Source: Escherichia coli (GTDB taxonomy: Bacteria; Pseudomonadota; Gammaproteobacteria; Enterobacterales; Enterobacteriaceae). From it: DNA of 64,000 nt. Position 1 is the stretch's first letter; every line of letters begins with the position of its first letter. Positions 8,365-17,653 of the stretch are shown piece after piece. The translations under genes and the position numbers were made by a program. The notes under the pieces are model-generated. The model had not been told where the DNA came from, did not search any database, and worked only from the letters and a program-made list of their open reading frames with translations. Where the stretch lies: the NCBI RefSeq assembly GCF_036503815.1, contig NZ_AP027764.1:2914001-2978000 (forward strand), written 5' to 3'.

Positions 8365-9601
8365 TGATCGCGTCACCAAACTCTGAACATTTCAGCAGTT
8401 TAGCGCCTTCCATCAGACGCTCGAAGTCATAGGTTACGGTCTTCGCGTTAATCGCGCCTTCCATACCTTTAACAATCAGATCTGCGGCTTCAGTCCAGCC
8501 CATATGGCGCAGCATCATCTCAGCGGAGAGGATGATAGAGCCTGGGTTAACTTTGTCCTGACCAGCATACTTCGGCGCAGTACCGTGGGTGGCTTCAAAC
8601 AGCGCGCATTCGTCACCGATGTTTGCGCCTGGGGCGATACCGATACCGCCAACCTGCGCTGCCAGAGCATCAGAAATGTAGTCACCGTTGAGGTTCATAC
8701 AGGCGATAACGTCGTATTCAGCCGGACGCAGCAGGATCTGTTGCAGGAATGCGTCAGCAATCACGTCTTTAATGACGATCTCTTTGCCGGTGTTCGGGTT
8801 TTTGACTTTCAGCCACGGGCCGCCGTCGATCAGTTCACCGCCAAACTCTTCACGCGCCAGCTGGTACCCCCAGTCTTTAAACGCGCCTTCGGTGAACTTC
8901 ATGATGTTACCTTTGTGCACCAGGGTCACAGAGTCACGGTCGTTAGCAATTGCGTATTCGATCGCGGCACGAACCAGACGTTTGGTGCCCTCTTCAGAAC
9001 ACGGCTTAATACCGATACCGCAATGTTCCGGGAAGCGAATTTTCTTCACGCCCATCTCTTCACGCAGGAATTTAATCACTTTCTCAGCGTCGGCAGAATC
9101 AGCTTTCCATTCGATACCCGCATAAATGTCTTCCGAGTTTTCACGGAAGATAACCATATCGGTCAGTTCAGGATGTTTAACCGGGCTTGGGGTGCCCTGA
9201 TAGTAACGTACCGGACGCAGGCAGATGTAGAGATCCAGTTCCTGGCGCAGAGCTACGTTGAGAGAACGAATACCGCCGCCAACCGGAGTGGTCAGAGGGC
9301 CTTTAATGGCAACGCGATATTCACGAATCAGATCAAGGGTTTCAGCAGGCAGCCAGACGTCCTGACCATAAACCTGTGTGGATTTTTCACCGGTGTAAAT
9401 TTCCATCCAGGAGATTTTACGCTCGCCTTTATAGGCTTTCTCGACTGCAGCGTCGACCACTTTCAGCATGGCTGGGGTTACATCTACACCGATTCCATCA
9501 CCTTCAATGTAAGGGATAATCGGATTTTCAGGAACGTTGAGTTTGCCGTTTTGCAGGGTGATCTTCTTGCCTTGTGCCGGAACAACTACTTTACTTTCCA
9601 T
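8351..9601 (-). CDS. icd: Isocitrate dehydrogenase (NADP+)
   Basis: A 416-residue TCA-cycle enzyme that oxidatively decarboxylates isocitrate to 2-oxoglutarate with NADP+; homodimeric and cytosolic. The active-site serine that is phosphorylated by AceK lies in GGGIRSLNVALRQ (Ser113), and the metal/substrate motif NLNGDYISDALAA is present. The length equals K-12 Icd. The C-terminus reads DAIIKNM, differing from the K-12 ending I recall (IIENM), a position in the stretch that e14 integration replaces. The start follows GGAGAGGTG. Divergent from rluE. Confidence 0.98.
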   Translation of the reverse strand: MESKVVVPAQGKKITLQNGKLNVPENPIIPYIEGDGIGVDVTPAMLKVVDAAVEKAYKGERKISWMEIYTGEKSTQVYGQDVWLPAETLDLIREYRVAIKGPLTTPVGGGIRSLNVALRQELDLYICLRPVRYYQGTPSPVKHPELTDMVIFRENSEDIYAGIEWKADSADAEKVIKFLREEMGVKKIRFPEHCGIGIKPCSEEGTKRLVRAAIEYAIANDRDSVTLVHKGNIMKFTEGAFKDWGYQLAREEFGGELIDGGPWLKVKNPNTGKEIVIKDVIADAFLQQILLRPAEYDVIACMNLNGDYISDALAAQVGGIGIAPGANIGDECALFEATHGTAPKYAGQDKVNPGSIILSAEMMLRHMGWTEAADLIVKGMEGAINAKTVTYDFERLMEGAKLLKCSEFGDAIIKNM

Positions 9602-9772
9602 TCACCTCTCCTTCGAGCGCTACTGGTTTGCTCGTCTGCCACCACGTTGCATATGCGTTTGCGTCCTGCGATACGGATGCTTTAGAGCAATTTTTTGTTA
9701 ATGATTTGTAATTGGCTTGTCAATACTACCCTATTGTTTGCCGTCATGAAAGATGCGCGTTATTAGGCTATA

Positions 9773-10426
9773 ATGCGGCAATTCATAATCTCTGAAAATA
9801 CCATGCAAAAAACTTCTTTTAGAAATCACCAGGTTAAGCGATTCAGCTCGCAACGTTCTACCAGGCGAAAACCTGAAAACCAGCCCACGCGTGTGATCCT
9901 GTTCAATAAACCCTACGATGTTCTTCCGCAGTTCACCGATGAAGCCGGACGCAAAACATTAAAAGAATTCATCCCGGTTCAGGGAGTGTATGCGGCAGGT
10001 CGTCTCGACCGCGACAGCGAAGGGTTACTGGTGCTGACCAATAACGGCGCTTTGCAGGCGCGTTTAACCCAGCCGGGTAAACGTACCGGGAAAATCTATT
10101 ATGTACAGGTAGAAGGTATTCCCACGGAAGACGCCCTTGAAGGGTTGCGCAATGGCGTAACCTTAAATGATGGCCCTACCCTGCCCGCAGGTGCGGAGAT
10201 GGTTGAGGAGCCGGAATGGTTATGGCCGCGGAATCCGCCAATTCGTGAACGAAAAAGTATTCCCACCAGCTGGCTTAAGATCACCTTATATGAAGGACGT
10301 AATCGCCAGGTGCGCCGCATGACCGCCCATGTTGGTTTTCCCACGCTGCGACTGATTCGCTATGCGATGGGTGATTACTCTTTGGATAATCTTGCCAATG
10401 GCGAATGGCGAGAAGCGACAGATTAA
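9773..10426 (+). CDS. rluE: RluE, 23S rRNA pseudouridine(2457) synthase
   Basis: A 217-residue RsuA-family pseudouridine synthase; in E. coli it modifies U2457 of 23S rRNA. The catalytic aspartate is in AAGRLDRDSEGLLVL (about residues 74-88), and the family motif GRNRQVRRM lies near residue 175. It has a short basic N-terminal tail and no S4 domain. ATG 9773 gives the annotated E. coli length; an in-frame ATG at 9803 is an alternative. Divergent from icd, and 9 bp before nudJ, with which it is probably co-transcribed. Confidence 0.96.
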   Translation: MRQFIISENTMQKTSFRNHQVKRFSSQRSTRRKPENQPTRVILFNKPYDVLPQFTDEAGRKTLKEFIPVQGVYAAGRLDRDSEGLLVLTNNGALQARLTQPGKRTGKIYYVQVEGIPTEDALEGLRNGVTLNDGPTLPAGAEMVEEPEWLWPRNPPIRERKSIPTSWLKITLYEGRNRQVRRMTAHVGFPTLRLIRYAMGDYSLDNLANGEWREATD

Positions 10427-10435
10427 GGACGCAAA

Positions 10436-10897
10436 ATGTTTAAACCGCACGTTACCGTTGCCTGCGTGGTGCACGCAGAAGGCAAATTTTTAGTCGTTGA
10501 AGAGACGATTAATGGTAAAGCGTTATGGAACCAGCCCGCCGGGCATCTGGAAGCCGATGAAACCTTAGTGGAAGCCGCCGCCCGTGAGCTGTGGGAAGAG
10601 ACGGGCATCAGCGCGCAACCGCAACATTTTATCCGCATGCATCAGTGGATTGCGCCGGATAAAACGCCGTTTTTGCGCTTCCTGTTTGCCATTGAGCTTG
10701 AGCAAATATGTCCAACCCAGCCCCATGACAGCGATATCGACTGCTGCCGTTGGGTCAGCGCCGATGAGATTTTACAGGCGTCAAATCTGCGCTCGCCGCT
10801 GGTGGCGGAAAGTATTCGTTGTTATCAAAGTGGGCAACGCTATCCGCTGGAGATGATTAGCGATTTTAACTGGCCTTTTACAAAGGGTGTCATCTAA
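10436..10897 (+). CDS. nudJ: NudJ, Nudix phosphatase (HMP-PP / nucleoside phosphate hydrolase)
   Basis: A 153-residue Nudix hydrolase. The Nudix box spans about residues 38-60: GHLEADE, then REL, then EETGI, with the metal-binding glutamates in place. E. coli NudJ (YmfB) hydrolyses thiamine-precursor and nucleoside di/triphosphates, releasing orthophosphate. It lies between rluE and mnmA on the same strand with short gaps (9 and 53 bp), as in E. coli. Confidence 0.95.
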   Translation: MFKPHVTVACVVHAEGKFLVVEETINGKALWNQPAGHLEADETLVEAAARELWEETGISAQPQHFIRMHQWIAPDKTPFLRFLFAIELEQICPTQPHDSDIDCCRWVSADEILQASNLRSPLVAESIRCYQSGQRYPLEMISDFNWPFTKGVI

Positions 10898-10950
10898 AAG
10901 GCTGCGTGATAGAATACGCCGCCTTGAAGTTCAATGTCGTGAGTGATCCA

Positions 10951-12057
10951 ATGTCTGAAACCGCAAAAAAAGTAATCGTCGGCATGTCCGGCGGTGTCGA
11001 TTCCTCCGTTTCTGCCTGGCTGTTGCAACAACAGGGATATCAGGTCGAAGGCCTGTTTATGAAGAACTGGGAAGAAGACGACGGTGAGGAATATTGCACG
11101 GCGGCAGCGGATCTGGCTGATGCCCAGGCTGTCTGCGACAAGCTCGGCATTGAACTGCACACCGTCAACTTTGCTGCCGAGTACTGGGACAACGTCTTTG
11201 AACTGTTCCTTGCCGAATATAAAGCCGGTCGCACGCCGAACCCAGATATTCTGTGCAACAAAGAGATCAAATTTAAAGCCTTCCTCGAATTTGCCGCCGA
11301 AGATTTAGGTGCCGATTATATCGCTACCGGTCATTACGTTCGTCGTGCCGATGTCGATGGTAAGAGCCGCCTGCTGCGTGGTCTGGATAGCAATAAAGAC
11401 CAGAGCTACTTCCTTTATACGCTCAGCCATGAGCAGATTGCGCAAAGTCTGTTCCCGGTCGGCGAACTGGAAAAGCCGCAGGTGCGCAAGATTGCAGAAG
11501 ATCTCGGTCTGGTTACCGCGAAGAAAAAAGATTCTACCGGTATCTGTTTTATCGGCGAGCGTAAATTCCGCGAGTTCCTGGGCCGTTATCTCCCTGCGCA
11601 ACCGGGCAAAATCATTACCGTCGATGGCGATGAAATCGGCGAGCACCAGGGGCTGATGTATCACACACTCGGTCAGCGTAAAGGTCTGGGTATCGGTGGC
11701 ACCAAAGAAGGCACCGAAGAACCGTGGTATGTGGTCGATAAAGACGTCGAAAACAACATTCTGATTGTTGCGCAGGGCCATGAACACCCGCGTCTGATGT
11801 CTGTCGGTCTGATTGCCCAGCAGCTGCACTGGGTCGATCGCGAACCATTCACCGGCACTATGCGTTGCACGGTAAAAACCCGCTATCGCCAGACCGACAT
11901 CCCTTGCACCGTCAAGGCGCTGGACGACGATCGCATTGAAGTGATTTTTGATGAGCCGGTTGCCGCCGTGACGCCGGGCCAGTCTGCCGTCTTCTATAAC
12001 GGTGAAGTGTGCCTCGGTGGCGGTATTATTGAGCAGCGTCTGCCGCTGCCGGTCTGA
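10951..12057 (+). CDS. mnmA: MnmA, tRNA-specific 2-thiouridylase
   Basis: A 368-residue enzyme that makes the 2-thio group of mnm5s2U34 in tRNA-Lys, -Glu and -Gln, taking sulfur from the TusABCDE relay. An N-terminal PP-loop GMSGGVDSS binds ATP; the two catalytic cysteines are in PDILCNKEIKF (about 102) and STGICFIGER (about 199). The frame is open 15 codons upstream to 10906, but ATG 10951 (MSETAKK) gives the family length and start. hflD follows after 35 bp. Confidence 0.97.
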   Translation: MSETAKKVIVGMSGGVDSSVSAWLLQQQGYQVEGLFMKNWEEDDGEEYCTAAADLADAQAVCDKLGIELHTVNFAAEYWDNVFELFLAEYKAGRTPNPDILCNKEIKFKAFLEFAAEDLGADYIATGHYVRRADVDGKSRLLRGLDSNKDQSYFLYTLSHEQIAQSLFPVGELEKPQVRKIAEDLGLVTAKKKDSTGICFIGERKFREFLGRYLPAQPGKIITVDGDEIGEHQGLMYHTLGQRKGLGIGGTKEGTEEPWYVVDKDVENNILIVAQGHEHPRLMSVGLIAQQLHWVDREPFTGTMRCTVKTRYRQTDIPCTVKALDDDRIEVIFDEPVAAVTPGQSAVFYNGEVCLGGGIIEQRLPLPV

Positions 12058-12092
12058 TTATTGTCTTTAATTACAACAAGGAAGCAGTGAAC

Positions 12093-12734
12093 GTGGCAAA
12101 GAATTACTATGACATCACCCTCGCCCTGGCCGGAATTTGTCAGTCGGCACGCCTGGTGCAACAACTCGCTCACCAGGGGCATTGTGATGCCGATGCGCTA
12201 CACGTCTCACTCAACAGTATTATCGATATGAACCCCAGCTCCACGCTGGCGGTTTTTGGTGGCAGCGAAGCTAACCTGCGCGTCGGGCTGGAAACATTGC
12301 TCGGCGTGCTCAACGCCAGCAGTCGCCAGGGCTTAAATGCTGAGTTAACCCGCTACACCCTTAGCCTGATGGTGCTTGAGCGCAAACTTTCCTCAGCGAA
12401 AGGTGCGCTCGACACTCTGGGCAACCGCATCAACGGCCTGCAACGTCAGCTCGAACACTTCGATCTACAGTCCGAAACGCTGATGAGCGCGATGGCCGCT
12501 ATTTATGTTGATGTGATTAGCCCGCTAGGCCCGCGCATTCAGGTCACCGGATCTCCTGCTGTACTGCAAAGCCCACAGGTGCAGGCGAAAGTCCGCGCCA
12601 CCCTGCTGGCAGGCATTCGCGCCGCCGTGCTCTGGCACCAGGTCGGCGGCGGACGTCTACAACTGATGTTTTCTCGTAATCGCCTGACCACTCAGGCAAA
12701 ACAAATTCTTGCTCATTTAACCCCGGAGTTGTGA
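12093..12734 (+). CDS. hflD: HflD, membrane-associated lysogenization/FtsH-CII modulator
   Basis: A 213-residue, mostly helical protein peripherally attached to the inner membrane. In E. coli it binds phage lambda CII and exposes it to FtsH. The start is GTG at 12093 (MAKNYYDITL), 8 nt after GGAAG; a GTG at 12087 is in frame but too close to the ribosome binding site. It sits between mnmA and purB and ends 3 bp before purB, an arrangement conserved in enterobacteria. Confidence 0.95.
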   Translation: MAKNYYDITLALAGICQSARLVQQLAHQGHCDADALHVSLNSIIDMNPSSTLAVFGGSEANLRVGLETLLGVLNASSRQGLNAELTRYTLSLMVLERKLSSAKGALDTLGNRINGLQRQLEHFDLQSETLMSAMAAIYVDVISPLGPRIQVTGSPAVLQSPQVQAKVRATLLAGIRAAVLWHQVGGGRLQLMFSRNRLTTQAKQILAHLTPEL

Positions 12735-12737
12735 TCT

Positions 12738-14108
12738 ATGGAATTATCCTCACTGACCGCCGTTTCCCCTGTCGATGGACGCTACGGCGATAAAGTCAGC
12801 GCGCTGCGCGGGATTTTCAGCGAATATGGTTTGCTGAAATTCCGTGTACAAGTTGAAGTACGTTGGCTGCAAAAACTGGCCGCGCACGCAGCGATCAAGG
12901 AAGTTCCTGCTTTTGCTGCCGACGCAATCGGTTACCTTGATACAATTGTCGCCAGTTTCAGCGAAGAAGATGCAGCACGCATCAAAACCATCGAGCGTAC
13001 CACTAACCACGACGTTAAAGCGGTTGAGTATTTCCTGAAAGAAAAAGTGGCCGATATCCCGGAACTGCACGCAGTTTCTGAATTCATCCACTTTGCCTGT
13101 ACTTCGGAAGATATCAATAACCTCTCCCACGCGTTGATGCTGAAAACCGCGCGTGATGAAGTGATCCTGCCATACTGGCGTCAACTGATTGATGGCATTA
13201 AAGATCTCGCCGTTCAGTATCGCGATATCCCGCTGCTGTCCCGTACCCACGGTCAGCCAGCCACGCCGTCAACCATCGGTAAAGAGATGGCAAACGTTGC
13301 CTACCGCATGGAACGTCAGTACCGCCAGCTTAATCAGGTGGAGATCCTCGGCAAAATCAACGGCGCTGTCGGCAACTATAATGCCCACATCGCGGCTTAC
13401 CCGGAAGTTGACTGGCATCAGTTCAGCGAAGAGTTCGTCACCTCGCTGGGTATTCAGTGGAACCCGTACACCACCCAGATCGAACCACACGACTATATTG
13501 CCGAACTGTTTGATTGCGTTGCGCGTTTCAACACCATTCTGATCGACTTCGACCGTGACGTCTGGGGTTATATCGCCCTTAACCACTTCAAACAGAAAAC
13601 CATTGCTGGTGAGATTGGTTCTTCCACCATGCCGCATAAAGTTAACCCGATTGACTTCGAAAACTCCGAAGGTAACCTGGGGCTTTCCAACGCGGTGTTG
13701 CAGCACCTGGCAAGCAAACTGCCGGTTTCCCGCTGGCAGCGTGACCTGACCGACTCCACCGTGCTGCGTAACCTCGGCGTGGGTATCGGTTATGCGCTGA
13801 TTGCGTATCAATCCACCCTGAAAGGCGTGAGCAAACTGGAAGTGAACCGTGACCATCTGCTGGAGGAACTGGATCACAACTGGGAAGTGCTGGCTGAGCC
13901 AATCCAGACAGTTATGCGTCGCTATGGCATCGAAAAACCGTACGAAAAGCTGAAAGAGCTGACTCGCGGTAAGCGCGTTGACGCCGAAGGCATGAAGCAA
14001 TTTATCGACGGTCTGGCACTGCCAGAAGAAGAGAAAGCCCGCCTGAAAGCGATGACGCCGGCAAACTACATTGGCCGCGCCATCACCATGGTTGATGAGC
14101 TGAAATAA
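12738..14108 (+). CDS. purB: PurB, adenylosuccinate lyase
   Basis: A 456-residue fumarase/aspartase-superfamily enzyme that acts twice in purine synthesis (SAICAR to AICAR, adenylosuccinate to AMP); homotetramer, cytosolic. The superfamily signature GSSTMPHKVNPIDFEN lies at about residues 294-309, and the active-site loop serine is within it. The catalytic histidine region SRTHGQPATPS is at about 169. It is closely linked to hflD (3-bp gap). A PurR operator lies inside the coding region. Confidence 0.98.
   Translation: MELSSLTAVSPVDGRYGDKVSALRGIFSEYGLLKFRVQVEVRWLQKLAAHAAIKEVPAFAADAIGYLDTIVASFSEEDAARIKTIERTTNHDVKAVEYFLKEKVADIPELHAVSEFIHFACTSEDINNLSHALMLKTARDEVILPYWRQLIDGIKDLAVQYRDIPLLSRTHGQPATPSTIGKEMANVAYRMERQYRQLNQVEILGKINGAVGNYNAHIAAYPEVDWHQFSEEFVTSLGIQWNPYTTQIEPHDYIAELFDCVARFNTILIDFDRDVWGYIALNHFKQKTIAGEIGSSTMPHKVNPIDFENSEGNLGLSNAVLQHLASKLPVSRWQRDLTDSTVLRNLGVGIGYALIAYQSTLKGVSKLEVNRDHLLEELDHNWEVLAEPIQTVMRRYGIEKPYEKLKELTRGKRVDAEGMKQFIDGLALPEEEKARLKAMTPANYIGRAITMVDELK
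12922..12937. promoter_or_regulatory. PurR operator within purB codons 62-67
   Basis: ACGCAATCGGTTACCT resembles the PurR consensus ACGCAAACGTTTGCGT at most of the first-half positions. It falls exactly on codons 62-67 of purB (DAIGYL), the location established for the E. coli purB operator, where PurR acts as a transcription roadblock. Confidence 0.7.
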
Positions 14109-14121
14109 GCCTCAAATCAGT

Positions 14122-14144
14122 GCCGGATGGCGATGCTGTCCGGC
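14122..14144. repeat. REP-like hairpin after purB
   Basis: GCCGGATGGC and the complementary TCCGGC form a REP-type palindrome 13 bp after the purB stop, possibly also serving as its 3' end. Confidence 0.6.
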
Positions 14145-14199
14145 CTGCTTATTAAGATTATCCGCTTTTTATTTTTTCTCTTTACCTCCCCTCCCCGCT

Positions 14200-14234
14200 G
14201 GTTTATTTAATGTTTACCCCCATAACGACATAAT
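14200..14234 (+). promoter_or_regulatory. PhoP box and promoter of phoPQ
   Basis: GGTTTA (14200-14205), TTTAA, TGTTTA (14211-14216) is a perfect PhoP direct repeat. The -10 element CATAAT (14229-14234) follows 12 bp later. This is the magnesium-responsive autoregulated promoter known for E. coli phoP; a second constitutive promoter lies further downstream. Confidence 0.88.
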
Positions 14235-14276
14235 CGCGTTACACTATTTTAATAATTAAAACAGGGAGAATGAAAA

Positions 14277-14948
14277 ATGCGCGTACTGGTTGTTGAAGAC
14301 AATGCGTTGTTACGTCACCATCTTAAAGTTCAGATTCAGGATGCTGGTCATCAGGTCGATGACGCAGAAGATGCCAAAGAAGCCGATTATTATCTCAATG
14401 AGCATTTACCGGATATTGCGATTGTCGATCTCGGTTTGCCTGACGAGGACGGTCTGTCATTGATTCGCCGCTGGCGCAGCAATGATGTTTCACTGCCGAT
14501 TCTGGTATTAACCGCCCGTGAAAGCTGGCAGGACAAAGTCGAAGTATTAAGTGCTGGCGCTGATGATTACGTGACTAAACCGTTTCATATTGAAGAGGTG
14601 ATGGCGCGAATGCAGGCATTAATGCGGCGTAATAGCGGTCTGGCTTCCCAGGTAATTTCGCTGCCACCGTTTCAGGTTGATCTCTCCCGCCGTGAGTTAT
14701 CCATTAATGACGAAGTGATCAAACTGACCGCGTTCGAATACACCATTATGGAAACGTTGATACGCAATAATGGCAAAGTGGTCAGTAAAGATTCGTTAAT
14801 GCTACAACTCTACCCGGATGCGGAGCTGCGGGAAAGCCATACCATTGATGTACTGATGGGACGTCTGCGCAAAAAAATTCAGGCACAATATCCGCAAGAA
14901 GTGATTACCACCGTTCGCGGCCAGGGCTATCTGTTCGAATTGCGCTGA
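14277..14948 (+). CDS. phoP: PhoP, response regulator of the PhoPQ system
   Basis: A 223-residue OmpR-type response regulator. The receiver domain (about 1-120) has the acidic pocket VVEDN, the phospho-acceptor in IVDLGLPDEDG (Asp51) and the conserved lysine in YVTKPF. The C-terminal winged helix domain carries TIDVLMGRLRKK. Phosphorylated by PhoQ under low Mg2+, acid or antimicrobial peptides, it activates PhoP-box promoters, including probably the one at 2547 in this window. The stop overlaps the phoQ start by one base (TGATG), so translation is coupled. Confidence 0.98.
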   Translation: MRVLVVEDNALLRHHLKVQIQDAGHQVDDAEDAKEADYYLNEHLPDIAIVDLGLPDEDGLSLIRRWRSNDVSLPILVLTARESWQDKVEVLSAGADDYVTKPFHIEEVMARMQALMRRNSGLASQVISLPPFQVDLSRRELSINDEVIKLTAFEYTIMETLIRNNGKVVSKDSLMLQLYPDAELRESHTIDVLMGRLRKKIQAQYPQEVITTVRGQGYLFELR

Positions 14949-16408
14949 TGAAAAAATTACTGCGTCTTTTTTTCCCGCTCTCGCTGCGGGTACGTTTTCT
15001 GTTAGCAACGGCAGCAGTAGTATTGGTGCTTTCGCTTGCCTACGGAATGGTTGCGCTGATCGGTTATAGCGTCAGTTTCGATAAAACCACGTTTCGGCTG
15101 TTACGTGGCGAGAGCAATCTGTTCTATACCCTTGCGAAGTGGGAAAACAATAAGTTGCATGTCGAGTTACCCGAAAATATCGACAAGCAAAGCCCCACTA
15201 TGACGCTAATTTATGATGAGAACGGGCAGCTTTTATGGGCGCAACGTGACGTGCCCTGGCTGATGAAGATGATCCAGCCTGACTGGCTGAAATCGAATGG
15301 TTTTCATGAAATTGAAGCGGATGTTAACGATACCAGCCTCTTGCTGAGTGGAGATCATTCAATACAGCAACAGTTGCAAGAAGTGCGGGAAGATGATGAC
15401 GACGCGGAGATGACCCACTCGGTGGCGGTAAACGTCTACCCGGCAACATCGCGGATGCCAAAGTTAACCATTGTGGTGGTGGATACCATTCCGGTGGAGC
15501 TAAAAAGTTCCTATATGGTCTGGAGCTGGTTTATCTATGTGCTCTCAGCCAATCTGCTGTTAGTGATCCCGCTGCTGTGGGTCGCCGCCTGGTGGAGTTT
15601 ACGCCCCATCGAGGCCCTGGCAAAAGAAGTCCGCGAACTGGAAGAACATAACCGCGAATTGCTCAATCCAGCCACAACGCGAGAACTGACCAGTCTGGTA
15701 CGAAACCTGAACCGACTGTTAAAAAGTGAACGCGAACGTTACGACAAATACCGCACTACGCTCACCGACCTGACCCATAGTCTGAAAACGCCACTGGCGG
15801 TGCTGCAAAGTACGCTGCGTTCTCTGCGTAGTGAGAAGATGAGCGTCAGTGATGCTGAGCCGGTGATGCTGGAGCAAATCAGCCGCATTTCACAGCAAAT
15901 TGGCTACTACCTGCATCGTGCCAGTATGCGCGGTGGGACATTGCTTAGCCGCGAGCTGCATCCGGTCGCCCCTCTGTTGGACAATCTCACTTCGGCGCTG
16001 AATAAAGTGTATCAACGCAAAGGGGTCAATATCTCTCTCGATATTTCACCAGAGATCAGTTTTGTTGGTGAGCAGAACGATTTTGTCGAGGTGATGGGCA
16101 ATGTGCTGGATAATGCCTGTAAATATTGCCTCGAGTTTGTCGAAATTTCTGCAAGGCAAACCGACGAGCATCTCTATATTGTGGTCGAGGATGATGGCCC
16201 CGGTATTCCATTAAGCAAGCGAGAGGTCATTTTCGACCGTGGTCAACGGGTTGATACTTTACGCCCTGGGCAAGGTGTAGGGCTGGCGGTAGCCCGCGAA
16301 ATCACCGAGCAATATGAAGGTAAAATCGTCGCCGGAGAGAGCATGCTGGGCGGTGCGCGGATGGAAGTGATTTTTGGTCGCCAGCATTCTGCGCCGAAAG
16401 ATGAATAA
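14948..16408 (+). CDS. phoQ: PhoQ, sensor histidine kinase
   Basis: A 486-residue inner-membrane kinase/phosphatase. TM1 is about residues 17-38 and TM2 about 195-214, flanking a periplasmic sensor with the acidic, cation-binding surface REDDDDAEM (about 146-154). A HAMP segment is followed by the dimerisation/phospho-acceptor helix LTHSLKTPLAVL (His277), an N-box NVLDNACKY, and glycine-rich ATP-lid motifs DDGPGI and GQGVGLAV. It senses low divalent cations, acid pH and cationic peptides and controls PhoP. The length equals K-12 PhoQ. Confidence 0.98.
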   Translation: MKKLLRLFFPLSLRVRFLLATAAVVLVLSLAYGMVALIGYSVSFDKTTFRLLRGESNLFYTLAKWENNKLHVELPENIDKQSPTMTLIYDENGQLLWAQRDVPWLMKMIQPDWLKSNGFHEIEADVNDTSLLLSGDHSIQQQLQEVREDDDDAEMTHSVAVNVYPATSRMPKLTIVVVDTIPVELKSSYMVWSWFIYVLSANLLLVIPLLWVAAWWSLRPIEALAKEVRELEEHNRELLNPATTRELTSLVRNLNRLLKSERERYDKYRTTLTDLTHSLKTPLAVLQSTLRSLRSEKMSVSDAEPVMLEQISRISQQIGYYLHRASMRGGTLLSRELHPVAPLLDNLTSALNKVYQRKGVNISLDISPEISFVGEQNDFVEVMGNVLDNACKYCLEFVEISARQTDEHLYIVVEDDGPGIPLSKREVIFDRGQRVDTLRPGQGVGLAVAREITEQYEGKIVAGESMLGGARMEVIFGRQHSAPKDE

Positions 16409-16483
16409 ATATGTCCATACTTCACGCATTACGTTAAGCATCCGTTATAATCGGTTGCAGATACCAGCCTGTGGATGCTTAAC

Positions 16484-17605
16484 ATGGAATACCAACTCAC
16501 TCTTAACTGGCCCGATTTTCTTGAACGTCACTGGCAGAAACGCCCTGTGGTGTTAAAACGCGGCTTTAATAATTTTATTGACCCGATCTCTCCAGACGAG
16601 TTGGCGGGTCTGGCGATGGAAAGCGAAGTCGACAGTCGACTGGTCAGTCACCAGGATGGCAAATGGCAGGTCAGCCACGGCCCGTTCGAAAGCTACGATC
16701 ATCTTGGTGAAACTAACTGGTCATTGTTAGTGCAGGCAGTGAACCACTGGCATGAGCCGACCGCCGCACTGATGCGACCGTTCCGTGAACTGCCGGACTG
16801 GCGCATTGATGATTTGATGATCTCTTTTTCCGTACCTGGCGGCGGCGTCGGCCCGCATCTCGATCAGTACGACGTGTTTATCATTCAGGGTACTGGTCGC
16901 CGTCGCTGGCGAGTGGGCGAAAAGCTGCAAATGAAACAGCACTGCCCGCACCCGGATCTGTTACAGGTCGACCCGTTCGAAGCCATCATTGATGAAGAGC
17001 TGGAGCCAGGCGATATTCTTTATATTCCGCCAGGATTCCCCCATGAAGGCTACGCGCTGGAAAATGCGATGAACTATTCCGTGGGTTTTCGCGCGCCAAA
17101 TACGCGGGAACTGATTAGCGGATTTGCCGATTATGTGCTGCAACGTGAACTGGGCGGCAACTACTACAGCGATCCGGATGTCCCACCTCGCGCTCATCCT
17201 GCGGACGTTCTACCGCAAGAGATGGATAAACTGCGTGAGATGATGCTTGAATTGATCAACCAGCCGGAACACTTTAAACAGTGGTTTGGGGAGTTTATAT
17301 CCCAGTCACGCCATGAACTGGATATCGCGCCGCCAGAGCCGCCTTATCAGCCGGATGAAATCTACGATGCGCTGAAACAAGGTGATGTGCTGGTGCGCCT
17401 GGGTGGTCTGCGCGTATTGCGCATTGGCGACGACGTGTATGCCAATGGTGAGAAGATCGATTCCCCGCACCGTCCGGCACTGGATGCGCTCGCCAGCAAC
17501 ATTGCGCTGACCGCGGAGAATTTTGGCGATGCGCTGGAAGATCCGTCATTCCTCGCAATGCTCGCGGCGCTGGTCAATAGCGGATACTGGTTCTTCGAAG
17601 GGTAA
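16484..17605 (+). CDS. roxA: RoxA, ribosomal protein uL16 arginine hydroxylase
   Basis: A 373-residue 2-oxoglutarate/Fe(II) oxygenase of the JmjC/cupin type (YcfD). In E. coli it hydroxylates Arg81 of ribosomal protein L16. The iron facial triad begins with HLDQYD (about residues 125-130), and the distal histidine lies in PPGFPHEGYAL (about 187). A C-terminal winged-helix-like dimerisation region follows. ATG 16484 (MEYQLTLN) is preferred over ATG 16475, which lies too close to the ribosome binding site. The gene ends at a strong hairpin shared with the convergent pepT. Confidence 0.95.
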   Translation: MEYQLTLNWPDFLERHWQKRPVVLKRGFNNFIDPISPDELAGLAMESEVDSRLVSHQDGKWQVSHGPFESYDHLGETNWSLLVQAVNHWHEPTAALMRPFRELPDWRIDDLMISFSVPGGGVGPHLDQYDVFIIQGTGRRRWRVGEKLQMKQHCPHPDLLQVDPFEAIIDEELEPGDILYIPPGFPHEGYALENAMNYSVGFRAPNTRELISGFADYVLQRELGGNYYSDPDVPPRAHPADVLPQEMDKLREMMLELINQPEHFKQWFGEFISQSRHELDIAPPEPPYQPDEIYDALKQGDVLVRLGGLRVLRIGDDVYANGEKIDSPHRPALDALASNIALTAENFGDALEDPSFLAMLAALVNSGYWFFEG

Positions 17606-17620
17606 GTTTAAATTCAAGTC

Positions 17621-17649
17621 GGATGCGGCATTACATGCCGCATCCTTTT
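17621..17649 (+). terminator. Terminator after roxA
   Basis: GGATGCGGCA (17621-17630) and TGCCGCATCC (17636-17645) form a perfect 10-bp stem with a 5-nt loop, followed by TTTT. It lies between convergent roxA and pepT. Confidence 0.85.
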
Positions 17650-17653
17650 CCGG

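Noticed and set aside
8504..9685. Long plus-strand frame of 393 codons
   Set aside because: It is fully antisense to icd; such frames arise from the codon bias of the real gene. No ribosome binding site or domain.
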